This document shows, one piece after another, positions 17,122 through 25,789 of a stretch of 64,000 nucleotides of DNA. Both the position numbers and the translations under genes were made by a program. Location of the stretch: the NCBI GenBank assembly GCA_023443625.1, contig JAEZTQ010000001.1:1-64000 (forward strand), read 5' to 3'. The stretch is from Bacillota bacterium. Lineage in GTDB: Bacteria > Bacillota_A > Clostridia > Lachnospirales > Lachnospiraceae. Numbering within the stretch: the stretch's first letter is position 1; each line of letters opens with the position of its first letter. The notes beneath the pieces are model-generated. The model saw only the letters and a list, made by a program, of their open reading frames with translations, was not told the DNA's origin and made no database searches.

Positions 17122-19128
17122 ATGTTGCATTTAAAAAGTATTAGAACGAAGTTATCCTTATTTTTTGGGATATTGGTATTCTTTATTTGTTTGGGGCTCG
17201 GAGTCGTGTCCAATATAGCATCCAGTAGAGCGTTGTCAAGCAATATTGATGAATCAATTTCTCAAATGGCTAAGGAATCTGCCAAAGGAGTTGCAAGAGA
17301 ATTGAAGGTCCAAGCAAATGCATTAGAAGCATTGGCCGGAAGCGATTGGCTAAAAAATAATAACTTAACAATAGATGAAAAGCTGGCGTTATTGGAAAAT
17401 GAAGTAGAAAGAAGCAGTCATATCAGAATGGGTATTATAGATTTACAGGGAAATACAAAATCCACAGACGGGACAAGTTCTAATGTTGCTGAAAGAGATT
17501 ATTTTACCAATGCATTAGCTGGAAATATATCCATTTCAGATCCACTTGTTAGCAATGTTGATGGCACGGTGGTATTGGTTTATGCAGTCCCCATAAAAGA
17601 GAACAATCAGGTAAAGGGAATATTAACTGCTGTACGACCTGGAAATGCCTTAAGTGATTTTACTAATGATATCCAATTTGGGGATAGCGGACAAGCTCTA
17701 ATGATTAATGGCAATGGCACTACGATAGCCCATCAGAACACTGACCTTGTTATGGAAATGTATAATACAATAGAAGAAGCGAAAGAAGATGATGAATTAC
17801 AAGCTCTGGCTAATTTGATGAGATTAATGACAGAAGGGAGAGAGGGCGTCGGTGAATACAGCTATCAGGGTGTAACAAAATACATGGGATATGCTCCGGT
17901 AGAAGGAACTAATTGGTCATTATCAATCACTGCTCCAAAAACAGAAGTAATGGCTAAAGTAAGCCAACTCACATTAATAATTGTAATTGTATCATTTGCA
18001 TTTATTGCAATCAGTTTAGCTATTACATTAATAATTTCTAATAGTATTGCAAGCCCGATTAAAAAAGCTGCTGATTTTTTGAAGAATGTGGCAACAGGGG
18101 ATTTTACACAAGAAGTATCCGAGCAATCCCTTAATAAGAAGGACGAAACGGGTATTCTTGCAAATTCAATACACACCATGCAACAATCAATAAAAAAAAT
18201 AATTGAAACAGTTATTGAGGAATCAACGAATGTAAGCCAGATGCTAACAACAATTAATACTGGAATGGATCAACTTAATAAGAATATTGAAGAAATTTCC
18301 GCTACCTCAGAAGAATTATCTGCAGGGGCTGAGGAAACTGCTGTATCTACGGAAGAAATGAATGCCACCTCAACAGAAATTGAAAAAACGGTAGAAGCAA
18401 TTGCAACAAAGGCGCAGGAGGGTGCAGGTATTGTAAGTACCGTAAATAAAATGTCAGTAGAAATGAAGAGCAATGCAATCTCCTCAAAAGGAAATGCGGT
18501 TGAGATATACGGAAAAACAAAGAATGATCTGCAGAGCGCAATAGAACAATCCAAAGCAGTAAATCAAATCGACGAACTATCCGAGGCAATTCTAGAAATA
18601 ACATCACAAACCAATTTACTCGCATTAAATGCAGCGATTGAGGCTGCAAGAGCAGGTGAGACAGGAAGAGGTTTTGCAGTGGTTGCTGATGAAATTAGAA
18701 CACTGGCGGAAAATTCAAAAAATGCAGTTTCCAGAATACAGGAAGTTACGAAGACTATATTCATGGCTGTCAATAACCTCTCCACCAGTTCAGGTGAAAT
18801 CCTTGAGTTCATTGATAGGCGAGTATTAACGGATTATGACATACTTGTTGATACAAGTGAGCAATACAGTCAGAGTTCAGCAAGCATAAACGATATGGTA
18901 ACGGATTATAGTGCTTCTTCTGAAGAGCTCTTCGCTTCAATGCAGAACATGGTGAAAGCAATAGAAGAAATAACAAGTGCCTCTAATGAAGAAGCGCAAG
19001 GAGCATATAATATAGCTCAGGAGGCATCAGCCATCGCCATAAAGTCAAATGATGTAATCAAGCTGGCAGAAGCAGCAAAAGTTAAGTCAGAAGCATTAAT
19101 AAAAGCTGTTTCCGTATTTAAGATATAG
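17122..19128 (+). CDS. Methyl-accepting chemotaxis protein
   Basis: A 668-residue transmembrane receptor. TM1 is near residues 8-30. An extracellular double-Cache sensing region spans about 35-275 ([25 protein letters not shown] is split here: [14 protein letters not shown], then [10 protein letters not shown]). TM2 is near 280-305, then a HAMP linker and a cytoplasmic signalling coiled coil. The hairpin tip is canonical: [18 protein letters not shown] then [12 protein letters not shown]. It would signal to CheA/CheW to bias flagellar movement. GGAGG lies 6 bases before the ATG at 17122; four upstream codons overlap the site. No chemotaxis genes are adjacent. Confidence 0.92.
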   Translation: MLHLKSIRTKLSLFFGILVFFICLGLGVVSNIASSRALSSNIDESISQMAKESAKGVARELKVQANALEALAGSDWLKNNNLTIDEKLALLENEVERSSHIRMGIIDLQGNTKSTDGTSSNVAERDYFTNALAGNISISDPLVSNVDGTVVLVYAVPIKENNQVKGILTAVRPGNALSDFTNDIQFGDSGQALMINGNGTTIAHQNTDLVMEMYNTIEEAKEDDELQALANLMRLMTEGREGVGEYSYQGVTKYMGYAPVEGTNWSLSITAPKTEVMAKVSQLTLIIVIVSFAFIAISLAITLIISNSIASPIKKAADFLKNVATGDFTQEVSEQSLNKKDETGILANSIHTMQQSIKKIIETVIEESTNVSQMLTTINTGMDQLNKNIEEISATSEELSAGAEETAVSTEEMNATSTEIEKTVEAIATKAQEGAGIVSTVNKMSVEMKSNAISSKGNAVEIYGKTKNDLQSAIEQSKAVNQIDELSEAILEITSQTNLLALNAAIEAARAGETGRGFAVVADEIRTLAENSKNAVSRIQEVTKTIFMAVNNLSTSSGEILEFIDRRVLTDYDILVDTSEQYSQSSASINDMVTDYSASSEELFASMQNMVKAIEEITSASNEEAQGAYNIAQEASAIAIKSNDVIKLAEAAKVKSEALIKAVSVFKI

Positions 19129-19255
19129 AGAGGGAGAAAGAATGCATAATACAAGACAGATTCAATAGTTGACGTGCACAGACTGGTATGCATTAGCAAA
19201 GTCATAAAAGCTATTGCGTATCAGTCTTTCTTTACCCCCCTGGAGGAGCGTATGC

Positions 19256-20377
19256 TTATAATACATTACCTAATGCTTTTAACAATGCTTCTGAGAATTC
19301 CTTAGGCTTATCAATAAATGGAATATGCCCCGTATTCTCCATTGTTATAAACTTTTTATTTGGTGCAGAAATATCATTGAAATAATTAAGTGCCATACTA
19401 TGGGGTGTTATCCAATCGCAATTCCCAGCAATAATTATAACCGGAACTTCATATTGCAAATTATAATCGTACATTGATAATTTACCTTCTGATAAAAGTG
19501 CTTCATAAAGCTCGCTGTTTGATTCGATGAGCTTGTCGAAATTCAACATCCATTTTAAGTCGTTGAATGTCATGTACGGCGAAAACAAACGAAGAGAAAC
19601 CATCTCCAACGCTGACATACTATCACCGGACGGTAGATATTTGTCTTTAAGCTCCCGAAACTTCATAAACTCTGTAACATTTGGTTTATCAAATTTATCA
19701 AAGGTCATTACCAATTCAAGCTTTTCTCCTATTTCCTGCGCATCTTGGGTCTTACCTGCCTTATTCGCTAAACGTATTGCTTCTTCTGCTGATACTTGCT
19801 CAGATTTCTTAAAATCCAACATTTGGCTTATACCTATATAAGCAGATACCTTATCGGGATGTTCTCCCGAATAAATCCCACCGAGAAAGGTCCCCCAAGA
19901 ATGACCCATAACAATAACTTTCTCTTTGTCATACTCTAAACGGATATAATCCACCAACTGGTCTAAGTCCGACAGCAATAAATCCAAAGTAGGTTTTTTG
20001 GCTTCCTTATTGTGGTAATAAGTATTCCCGCAGCCACGCTGGTCCCAGTGAACTATGGTGTAATCTTGCTCTAAATCTGTTTGCCAATAATATGAATAAT
20101 ATGCCATATTACTCCCCGGACCGCCGTGAAGCATAATAATAACTGGGTTAGAAATATCTTGCCCGCGAATTTGTATATATTGCTCAATCCCACCTATGGT
20201 TACGTATTCGGACTTTTGAATGCCAGTATCCGAGGAAATTTTGTATTTTTGAGCGTTGATAATTCGTCCGATAATGATTGTTAATGCAAACAAAATTATC
20301 AATCCAAGAAATATGAGCAGAATTATTTTTATCACTTTTTTTCCCTTTTTGAATTTAGGCTTTGGTTTTTCGTTCAT
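19256..20377 (-). CDS. Membrane-anchored alpha/beta hydrolase (S33 proline-iminopeptidase-like)
   Basis: A 373-residue protein. A basic N-terminus and one membrane helix near residues 18-40 are followed by an alpha/beta-hydrolase fold. Seen are the oxyanion motif IIMLHGGPGSN, WDQRGCGNT, the nucleophile elbow GHSWGT, and the acid and base near GNCDWITP and TGHIPFID. These are family S33 features; the natural substrate is unknown. AAGGAG precedes the ATG at 20377. It starts 14 bases after the XRE/TPR regulator gene, so the two form an operon. Confidence 0.85.
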   Translation of the reverse strand: MNEKPKPKFKKGKKVIKIILLIFLGLIILFALTIIIGRIINAQKYKISSDTGIQKSEYVTIGGIEQYIQIRGQDISNPVIIMLHGGPGSNMAYYSYYWQTDLEQDYTIVHWDQRGCGNTYYHNKEAKKPTLDLLLSDLDQLVDYIRLEYDKEKVIVMGHSWGTFLGGIYSGEHPDKVSAYIGISQMLDFKKSEQVSAEEAIRLANKAGKTQDAQEIGEKLELVMTFDKFDKPNVTEFMKFRELKDKYLPSGDSMSALEMVSLRLFSPYMTFNDLKWMLNFDKLIESNSELYEALLSEGKLSMYDYNLQYEVPVIIIAGNCDWITPHSMALNYFNDISAPNKKFITMENTGHIPFIDKPKEFSEALLKALGNVL

Positions 20378-20390
20378 GATATAAATCTCC

Positions 20391-21506
20391 TTATTCCGTA
20401 TTTGCATAATCAGTTATTCTTTGAACGATACTTTTATAGCGGGGATTATCTAGGAGCGGTGCAAAAGCTGAGATTCCTGTTAAATCTTGCAGCATATTTT
20501 TCTTGAGCAGTTTTTCGTCATACTCAACGGTAGAGCCCAGTTCTTTGCTGTCTAACCATTCATCAATATCTGTAAAAAAATCATCTCCGCCCAGTTTGAA
20601 GGGTAAGGGTGTACCCAAGCACAAATCCGCATATTTTCCCAGCAGTTCAAGGGCTTTTTCTGTATCTCCATGCTTGCAGTACATACTTGCACCAAATAAA
20701 TATGCCTTTACCAATGTGTTCACATTAAGTTTAGCTACCCCATACAGGTGAATGAGTATCATTGCCCTCTCAAAGGCGATTTGGGCATGGGTAAAACTAT
20801 CCTCGGTCAACGCCGTGTAATATAGCGTGGTTTCAATAAAGCAGAGCAAATAATGATACATACCGCACTGGGTGATTTCTTTGGCTTTGGCAGTATTTCC
20901 TGCAAGTAGAAAAGCCCGTGATATAAGGCTGTCCTCGGTTATATCCGATGTGTTCAAGGATTCACCCAATAAAGTGAAAACCTCATCGGGTGATTCAAGC
21001 ATGATACAGCAATGACATTGTATATACAACGCATTTCTTGTGAGTAAAGCATCCCTGCACTCCGTCACGACATGCTCACATAGACTTTTTGCTTCCTTTA
21101 TTAATTCGTACTGCCGTTCTTCGGGGGCACTCACAGAATGATTGATAAACAATACCGCCATTTGATAAAGCAAGGGGAAACAAGCATAATATTTTTTGAT
21201 TATTTCCCTACATTCACCCATGACAATATCGAAAGATTTTGTTGTAAAGTCCCTTGACAGTCTGTGGCATAATTTTCGGGCATCCTTGCGGGTAAGCTGT
21301 GGCGAATAACCTATTAGCTCATCCACACTAATATTGAAGAACGCCGCCAACTTTGGTAACAGAGTAATATCGGGATAACTCTGCCCTTTCTCCCATTTGG
21401 ATACAGCCGCTTTTGATACACCCATGTATTCGGCGAGGTTCTCTTGAGTAATGCCCCTACTCTTCCTTTTTCGGATTAGTATATCTGCTATTCTTATCTC
21501 GTTCAT
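20391..21506 (-). CDS. XRE-family regulator with TPR-like C-terminus
   Basis: A 371-residue protein. The N-terminal HTH (about 6-62) is textbook: RKSRGITQENLAEYMGVSKAAVSKWEKGQSYPD with breaks at known helices. The rest is an all-helical region of TPR-like repeats (for example LGGDD and CKHGDTEKALELLGKYADL), a layout typical of peptide-sensing or stress-sensing XRE regulators. It is first in an operon with the membrane hydrolase. A palindrome over its own promoter suggests autoregulation. Its base composition is slightly less AT-rich than that of neighbours. Confidence 0.88.
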   Translation of the reverse strand: MNEIRIADILIRKRKSRGITQENLAEYMGVSKAAVSKWEKGQSYPDITLLPKLAAFFNISVDELIGYSPQLTRKDARKLCHRLSRDFTTKSFDIVMGECREIIKKYYACFPLLYQMAVLFINHSVSAPEERQYELIKEAKSLCEHVVTECRDALLTRNALYIQCHCCIMLESPDEVFTLLGESLNTSDITEDSLISRAFLLAGNTAKAKEITQCGMYHYLLCFIETTLYYTALTEDSFTHAQIAFERAMILIHLYGVAKLNVNTLVKAYLFGASMYCKHGDTEKALELLGKYADLCLGTPLPFKLGGDDFFTDIDEWLDSKELGSTVEYDEKLLKKNMLQDLTGISAFAPLLDNPRYKSIVQRITDYANTE

Positions 21507-21557
21507 AAAAACACCTCTACCTAAATTTTAATAGTAGCCCACAACAATAACAAGAGA

Positions 21558-21599
21558 GTTATAGTTGACTTTGGTTAAACTAATCAACCATTGGTTGAT
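21558..21599 (-). promoter_or_regulatory. Promoter with overlapping operator of the XRE/hydrolase operon
   Basis: On the minus strand -35 TTGATT (21582-21587) and -10 TATAAC (21558-21563) are 18 bases apart. The -35 box lies inside the palindrome ATCAACCA-t-TGGTTGAT (21583-21599), so a bound repressor would block the polymerase. A further half-site GGTT is at 21572-21575. Confidence 0.7.
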
Positions 21600-21674
21600 G
21601 GAACCTTCTGAACTTCATACAGCCATAGCCTGTATCCATTACTTAATATTATAGGGTGGGAATCAATATATTTA

Positions 21675-22958
21675 TTACTTATTCAGCTTAGACAGATCTA
21701 TTTCCGCTGTCCCATTAAAACTTGTAGGAATGTTCAAGTCATCCAGGGTGGATAATATAAGTCCTGTTTTATTGTTATGTATCTTCTTTCCGATCGTTAC
21801 AGAACTTTCACTAACAGTATAAGCATGGGAAGCTCCATTTAATTGAACATTGATTCTCCATGACCTGTTTTCCCTATGGATATCAATAAATCTTTCTGTT
21901 GAATCTTTATAGACATCTGTCAGTTTATCATTTTTCAGGTTTACATAGTAGGGATAATTGGGATCATAAAGGTAGATACGCTCATAACCATCATCTGTTA
22001 TTTCTATAGGTTTACTGGTATCTGTCACCATGGCATGACCCTGACTGTGTCCATTTTCATCGAACCATAAGACTTCAACCAATAGAGGCTCTTCATTATC
22101 CCATTCGTTCAAAACTTTGACATAGTCCCTGTAGCTTTCATAATAATCAGCCAGATCCCCATATATTTGATAACGCTGGATAATTTTTGCAAGTTCAGAA
22201 TTCTTTTTTAACATGGCTTCTTTCTTGGACCAGTCTGCTGCAGCTATCTGCATTTTACTGTAGCCGTCCTTACTTAGTATCTCTACATTAGGAAGAGAAA
22301 TCTTTCCTTGATGAAACAGCATTGCTGTGATCGCCATGCCAAAGCAGTTTCCTTTCCATTTATTTTGTCTTTTATCAATCTTTTTTAAGGTTTCTTTATC
22401 TAGCTTGCCAAATATTTTCGTATATTGTGCATGATCTATTTTATAATTTCCCACCGGCATATATCCGAAGGAGGTTCTAGTGTTTTCTATGGGCCAGGCG
22501 TCAATGGTAACATCAAATGTATTGCCCAGCTTCTTCCAAGTCTGTTTTTCTCCTGAAGTCGCTTTGACCCCAGTGGGATAGGTTGATTTGACGATTAAGG
22601 TCTTATCATCAAGAGTTAGATTTATGTCTACATAAATCGATGGTGTTTTTTTATTGTTATAAACATATAAATCCTTAGCCTTATAGGAACCATCTAAATT
22701 TTTCTTTAAACTTTTCCACTTAAGGTCACCCACTTTAAAATTCAAATTCGGAGTCTTCAGAAGAACAGCATGATAAGAATCTTTATCTTTTTTTATTGAT
22801 ATTACCATCCCCTCATTGCCGCCGGAACTTCGTTCCCATCTTCCTATCAGTGGGTCTGTAGCTGCACTATTTGCAGACGTATCCATTCCGGACCAGAAAA
22901 TGGGGATTATCAGAATTACAAATCGTATTATTATTTTTACTATCTTTTTTCCCTTCAT
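21675..22958 (-). CDS. Secreted papain-fold-like protein of unknown function
   Basis: A 427-residue exported protein. A basic start and hydrophobic segment (residues 1-25) form a signal peptide. Residues about 35-140 are beta-rich with LIGRWERS, like a lipocalin-type cap domain. The region 160-330 shows a possible Cys-His-Asp set: GNCFGMAITAM, then GHSQGHAMVTD, then IYLYDPNYP. This pattern is typical of C39-like or transglutaminase-like cysteine hydrolases, and the spacing is right. The substrate is unknown. AAAGGAG precedes the ATG. It is transcribed alone. Confidence 0.65.
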   Translation of the reverse strand: MKGKKIVKIIIRFVILIIPIFWSGMDTSANSAATDPLIGRWERSSGGNEGMVISIKKDKDSYHAVLLKTPNLNFKVGDLKWKSLKKNLDGSYKAKDLYVYNNKKTPSIYVDINLTLDDKTLIVKSTYPTGVKATSGEKQTWKKLGNTFDVTIDAWPIENTRTSFGYMPVGNYKIDHAQYTKIFGKLDKETLKKIDKRQNKWKGNCFGMAITAMLFHQGKISLPNVEILSKDGYSKMQIAAADWSKKEAMLKKNSELAKIIQRYQIYGDLADYYESYRDYVKVLNEWDNEEPLLVEVLWFDENGHSQGHAMVTDTSKPIEITDDGYERIYLYDPNYPYYVNLKNDKLTDVYKDSTERFIDIHRENRSWRINVQLNGASHAYTVSESSVTIGKKIHNNKTGLILSTLDDLNIPTSFNGTAEIDLSKLNK

Positions 22959-23381
22959 TGTTTAGCTCTCCTTTATGTGTTTTCATCTTTAGTATAATTA
23001 ACTACACAAACAACCTTTACTTAATCAATTAATATAATTGGCATATTCTCCATCTGCTGCAGAAAGTCGATCACACTGCATATAATACTGGATTTTTTCC
23101 ATCTCCACCTTTCCTGTGAATTTTCAAGAGGTTTTATGGTATTTTTGGATACTAATGTCATATTATAATATTTAAACCTGTAATTCAATATAGGTATAAA
23201 ATAATCTGATTCATTACTGATAAATTGGTTTTATTGCTATAGTTCAACTTGTGGTATTCAAAACTACAACATATTAAATAGAGGGTTGTTTGCTGTGTTT
23301 TATGGTAATAGCATTTTTATCATTTGTAGCAATTGATCCAATAAGTCATTAACATCAAAAACATCTATATCTATCATGGAT
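22959..23381. other. Intergenic region, about 420 bases, one possible small ORF
   Basis: It lies between the secreted protein and the ABC-F gene. It is AT-rich with no clear terminator. The only item noted is the 25-codon frame at 23025-23102. Confidence 0.4.
23025..23102 (-). CDS. Candidate small ORF, 25 codons
   Basis: ATG to TGA on the minus strand, beginning MEKIQYYMQC and ending GEYANYIN, preceded by AGGAAAGG five bases from the ATG. The composition looks protein-like (charged and aromatic residues mixed), but the length is at the noise limit. It could also be the remnant C-terminus of a lost gene; an in-frame stop lies nine codons upstream. Confidence 0.25.
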   Translation of the reverse strand: MEKIQYYMQCDRLSAADGEYANYIN

Positions 23382-25271
23382 TCATTCAACATATGAAGCC
23401 ACAGCCACATAATTCTCTAGATAGTCCTCCAGTTTACGCTCTTCCCGAATCAACTGATCATTAATTTCACTCAGTTTAGCATAATCACAGGCAATTTCTG
23501 AGTTTTCCATCAACGCCTTTATTCTTTCAATCTCCCTTTCCGTCTCTTCTACCATCATTTCTATCTTTCTCATTGACTGCTTCTTTCTATCCAGAGCTTT
23601 TCTATCCCACTCCTTTCCAGTAGGAACTACTTTTGGACCATTTGTCTGATCTACATATTTAGTGGGAGCTTGCTCTCTGTCAATATATTCCTGATAACCA
23701 AAAGGGTAATAACTCACCCTATCTTTTTCAAATACCAGAAGGGAATCTGCTATTTTTTCTACGAAATACCGGTCATGGGATACGAACAGAACTGTACCTT
23801 CATAGTTCATGAGCAGAGTCTCCAGAGCTTCTTTCCCAACGATGTCCATGTGATTTGTCGGCTCATCCAGGATAAGAAGATTGGGTCTTTTCTTCAAACT
23901 TTTAGCAAGACTCAACCGAACCCTTTCTCCTCCTGACAGCTGACAAACCTTTTTATATACCGTATCCTGCGTAAATAAGAAGCATCCAAGAGCTGAACGA
24001 GCCTCCGACAAAAACATGTCCGGGAATTCATCGCAAAAATCCTCTAGTACAGTCCTGTCGCTCTCATCCTGGACAAGCTGTTGGTCAAAATACCCCGGAT
24101 CGATTTGAAATCCATAGGAAAATGACCCCTCCAGCTCATTAACCTGCCTCACAAGTGTCTTCAGAAGCGTCGATTTTCCCGCTCCGTTTTCACCGATCAC
24201 TGCAAGTCTCTGCCCCTTCTTTAGTTCAAAACTCACTTCACATAGGGGCTTGTCATAACCAATAACAAGTCGGTTTACCTTGAGAACCTCCTGCCCTCCC
24301 ACTCTTAGGGGCTTAAATTCTGCACGAAAGGTCTTAAGGTCGTATTTTTCCGGTGCTGGGACAAGGTCCATGTGTTCGATCTGCTTCAGTTTAGATTTGG
24401 TCATAGCAACCTTAGTTGGATGATGCTTATACTTCTCGATTAATGTCATGAGCCTTGCGATTTCCTTCTGCTGCAATTGATAATCCTTCTGCTGCTTATC
24501 CCAGTTTAATTGCTTCTGTTTTACAAAAGCTGAATAATTGCCTTGATATCGAGTCATTTTCCTATGTTCGATTTCATAAGTTACATCTGCTATCTTATCT
24601 AGAAACATTCTGTCATGGGAAATGATAACCACAGCCTTGGGATACTGCTTTAAATATCCTTCAAGCCATTCAATGGTGGGCAGATCCAGATGATTAGTAG
24701 GTTCATCCAATAGCAGAATATCGGGCTTACTTAACAGCAGTCGAATGAACGCTAGCTTCGTTCTCTGCCCGCCAGAAAAGTTCTTGATGGGACGTTTTAG
24801 ATCTGTCAGAGCAAATCCAAATTTGGTAACAATAGTTTCTATTTCCCATTGATAAGTATAACCTCCCGAGTTCTCAAAAAACTCCAGTGTTTTTGAATAA
24901 CTCTCCAACACTTCCTTAGATTGGTCTGTTTCCATTTGAATACAAAGCTGTTCCAGCTTTACCTTCCATTCAAGCAAAGTTGCAAAGGCCTTTAAAAGCT
25001 CTTCTTCTGCAGTTAAATTCTCATTCTCAAAGCTGATCTGCTGTAGGAACCCAATGGTTATATTACTTGCCTTGCTGATCCAGCTACTTTCATCACTGTC
25101 TAGATTATCCAGTGGAAGCATCCCGGCAATCAGCTTAAACAAAGTGGTCTTTCCACAGCCGTTTCGACCGACAACTGCGATTTTCTCTGTATTTCTTATT
25201 TCAAAATTAACATGATCAAGTATGGTATCAGATGCATATTTCACAAGGCCCTTATTTATTTGATAAATCAT
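23382..25271 (-). CDS. ABC-F family ATPase (YdiF-like or ribosome protection)
   Basis: A 629-residue soluble protein with two ABC ATPase domains and no membrane helices. Domain 1 has VGRNGCGKTT, NFSGGQRTKLAFI and LLLDEPTNHLD. Domain 2 has IGENGAGKSTL, QLSGGERVRLSLA and LLILDEPTNHMD. Between them lies the Lys/Gln-rich linker typical of ABC-F factors, and a C-terminal coiled coil spans about 545-625. ABC-F proteins act in the ribosomal E site as translation factors or antibiotic-protection proteins. The ATG at 25271 has GGAAAG nine bases upstream. The leader carries a mini-ORF and two terminators, a layout typical of inducible resistance. Confidence 0.88.
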   Translation of the reverse strand: MIYQINKGLVKYASDTILDHVNFEIRNTEKIAVVGRNGCGKTTLFKLIAGMLPLDNLDSDESSWISKASNITIGFLQQISFENENLTAEEELLKAFATLLEWKVKLEQLCIQMETDQSKEVLESYSKTLEFFENSGGYTYQWEIETIVTKFGFALTDLKRPIKNFSGGQRTKLAFIRLLLSKPDILLLDEPTNHLDLPTIEWLEGYLKQYPKAVVIISHDRMFLDKIADVTYEIEHRKMTRYQGNYSAFVKQKQLNWDKQQKDYQLQQKEIARLMTLIEKYKHHPTKVAMTKSKLKQIEHMDLVPAPEKYDLKTFRAEFKPLRVGGQEVLKVNRLVIGYDKPLCEVSFELKKGQRLAVIGENGAGKSTLLKTLVRQVNELEGSFSYGFQIDPGYFDQQLVQDESDRTVLEDFCDEFPDMFLSEARSALGCFLFTQDTVYKKVCQLSGGERVRLSLAKSLKKRPNLLILDEPTNHMDIVGKEALETLLMNYEGTVLFVSHDRYFVEKIADSLLVFEKDRVSYYPFGYQEYIDREQAPTKYVDQTNGPKVVPTGKEWDRKALDRKKQSMRKIEMMVEETEREIERIKALMENSEIACDYAKLSEINDQLIREERKLEDYLENYVAVASYVE

Positions 25272-25341
25272 GGATATCATCTTTCCTTTCGCTTAAAATC
25301 TCTTGGTTAATAGTAAATATTAAGTCGGCTTTTAAAAGCGC

Positions 25342-25381
25342 AAAAAAGTCGGATCAGGTTGTGTCTGCAAACCTGTCCGAC
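25342..25381 (-). terminator. Attenuator terminator T2 before the ABC-F gene
   Basis: On the minus strand GTCGGA-CAGGTT pairs with AACCTG-a-TCCGAC (12 bp, one bulge), followed by six U. It lies between the leader ORF and the ABC-F start, about 70 bases before the gene. Confidence 0.85.
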
Positions 25382-25431
25382 AGTTTATGGGTTCATAAGT
25401 TAATCTAAAAAACCATTAATTTCCTTATAAC

Positions 25432-25464
25432 AAAAAACTGCAGACAGGCCAATACTGTTGCAGT
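25432..25464 (-). terminator. Attenuator terminator T1 before the ABC-F gene
   Basis: On the minus strand ACTGCA-ACAG pairs with CTGT-c-TGCAGT (10 bp, one bulge) around a 7-base loop, followed by six U. Together with T2 it forms a tandem attenuator in the ABC-F leader. Confidence 0.75.
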
Positions 25465-25508
25465 CACATTTTAAATGAATCAATCCTGATCACTACTTCT
25501 TAAACTAG

Positions 25509-25579
25509 GATGCCAAATGAGGTACTCAAATAATCCTCATGAAGAATATCAGGAGAATTATTGGACAATGTTTGGCATC
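25509..25579 (-). promoter_or_regulatory. Long-range stem after the leader ORF
   Basis: GATGCCAAA (25509-25517) and TTTGGCATC (25571-25579) are perfectly complementary and enclose a smaller TGAGG/CCTCA stem. The first strand in the transcript begins 8 bases after the leader-ORF stop, where a stalled ribosome would cover it. Confidence 0.5.
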
Positions 25580-25586
25580 AGCTATT

Positions 25587-25688
25587 TTAAGAAATGAGAC
25601 CTCCGAGCAAAGTATAGCCAACTTTTTTCAATTGTGGTCTTTGCGCGGAGATAAGTTTCACTGTTCTAATCTTAGTTGTAGGTTTCAC
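25587..25688 (-). CDS. Leader peptide ORF of the ABC-F gene (33 codons)
   Basis: The GTG start has AAAGGAAG 7 bases upstream, close behind a good promoter. It begins MKPTTKIRTVKLIS, contains the basic/aromatic stretch RPQLKKVGYT, and ends LLGGLIS. It is followed by a stem and two terminators, as in antibiotic-responsive leaders where ribosome stalling prevents termination. The stalling sequence is not recognised. Confidence 0.6.
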   Translation of the reverse strand: MKPTTKIRTVKLISAQRPQLKKVGYTLLGGLIS

Positions 25689-25720
25689 AGAATTTCTTCC
25701 TTTCGATCTTGTTTTTGATC

Positions 25721-25748
25721 ATTATACCATATATTCCAATAAATGCAA
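25721..25748 (-). promoter_or_regulatory. Promoter of the ABC-F leader
   Basis: TTGCAT (25743-25748) and TATAAT (25721-25726) on the minus strand with a 16-base spacer. Transcription would start about 25 bases before the leader ORF. Confidence 0.75.
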
Positions 25749-25789
25749 GTTACCATAATATTGTAAATTTCTTCCTATTAGGCCTTAAA

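Noticed and set aside
18270..18812. Several minus-strand frames opposite the chemoreceptor signalling domain
   Set aside because: Antisense of coiled-coil coding sequence rich in Ala and Glu codons commonly stays open; none has a ribosome site or known domain.
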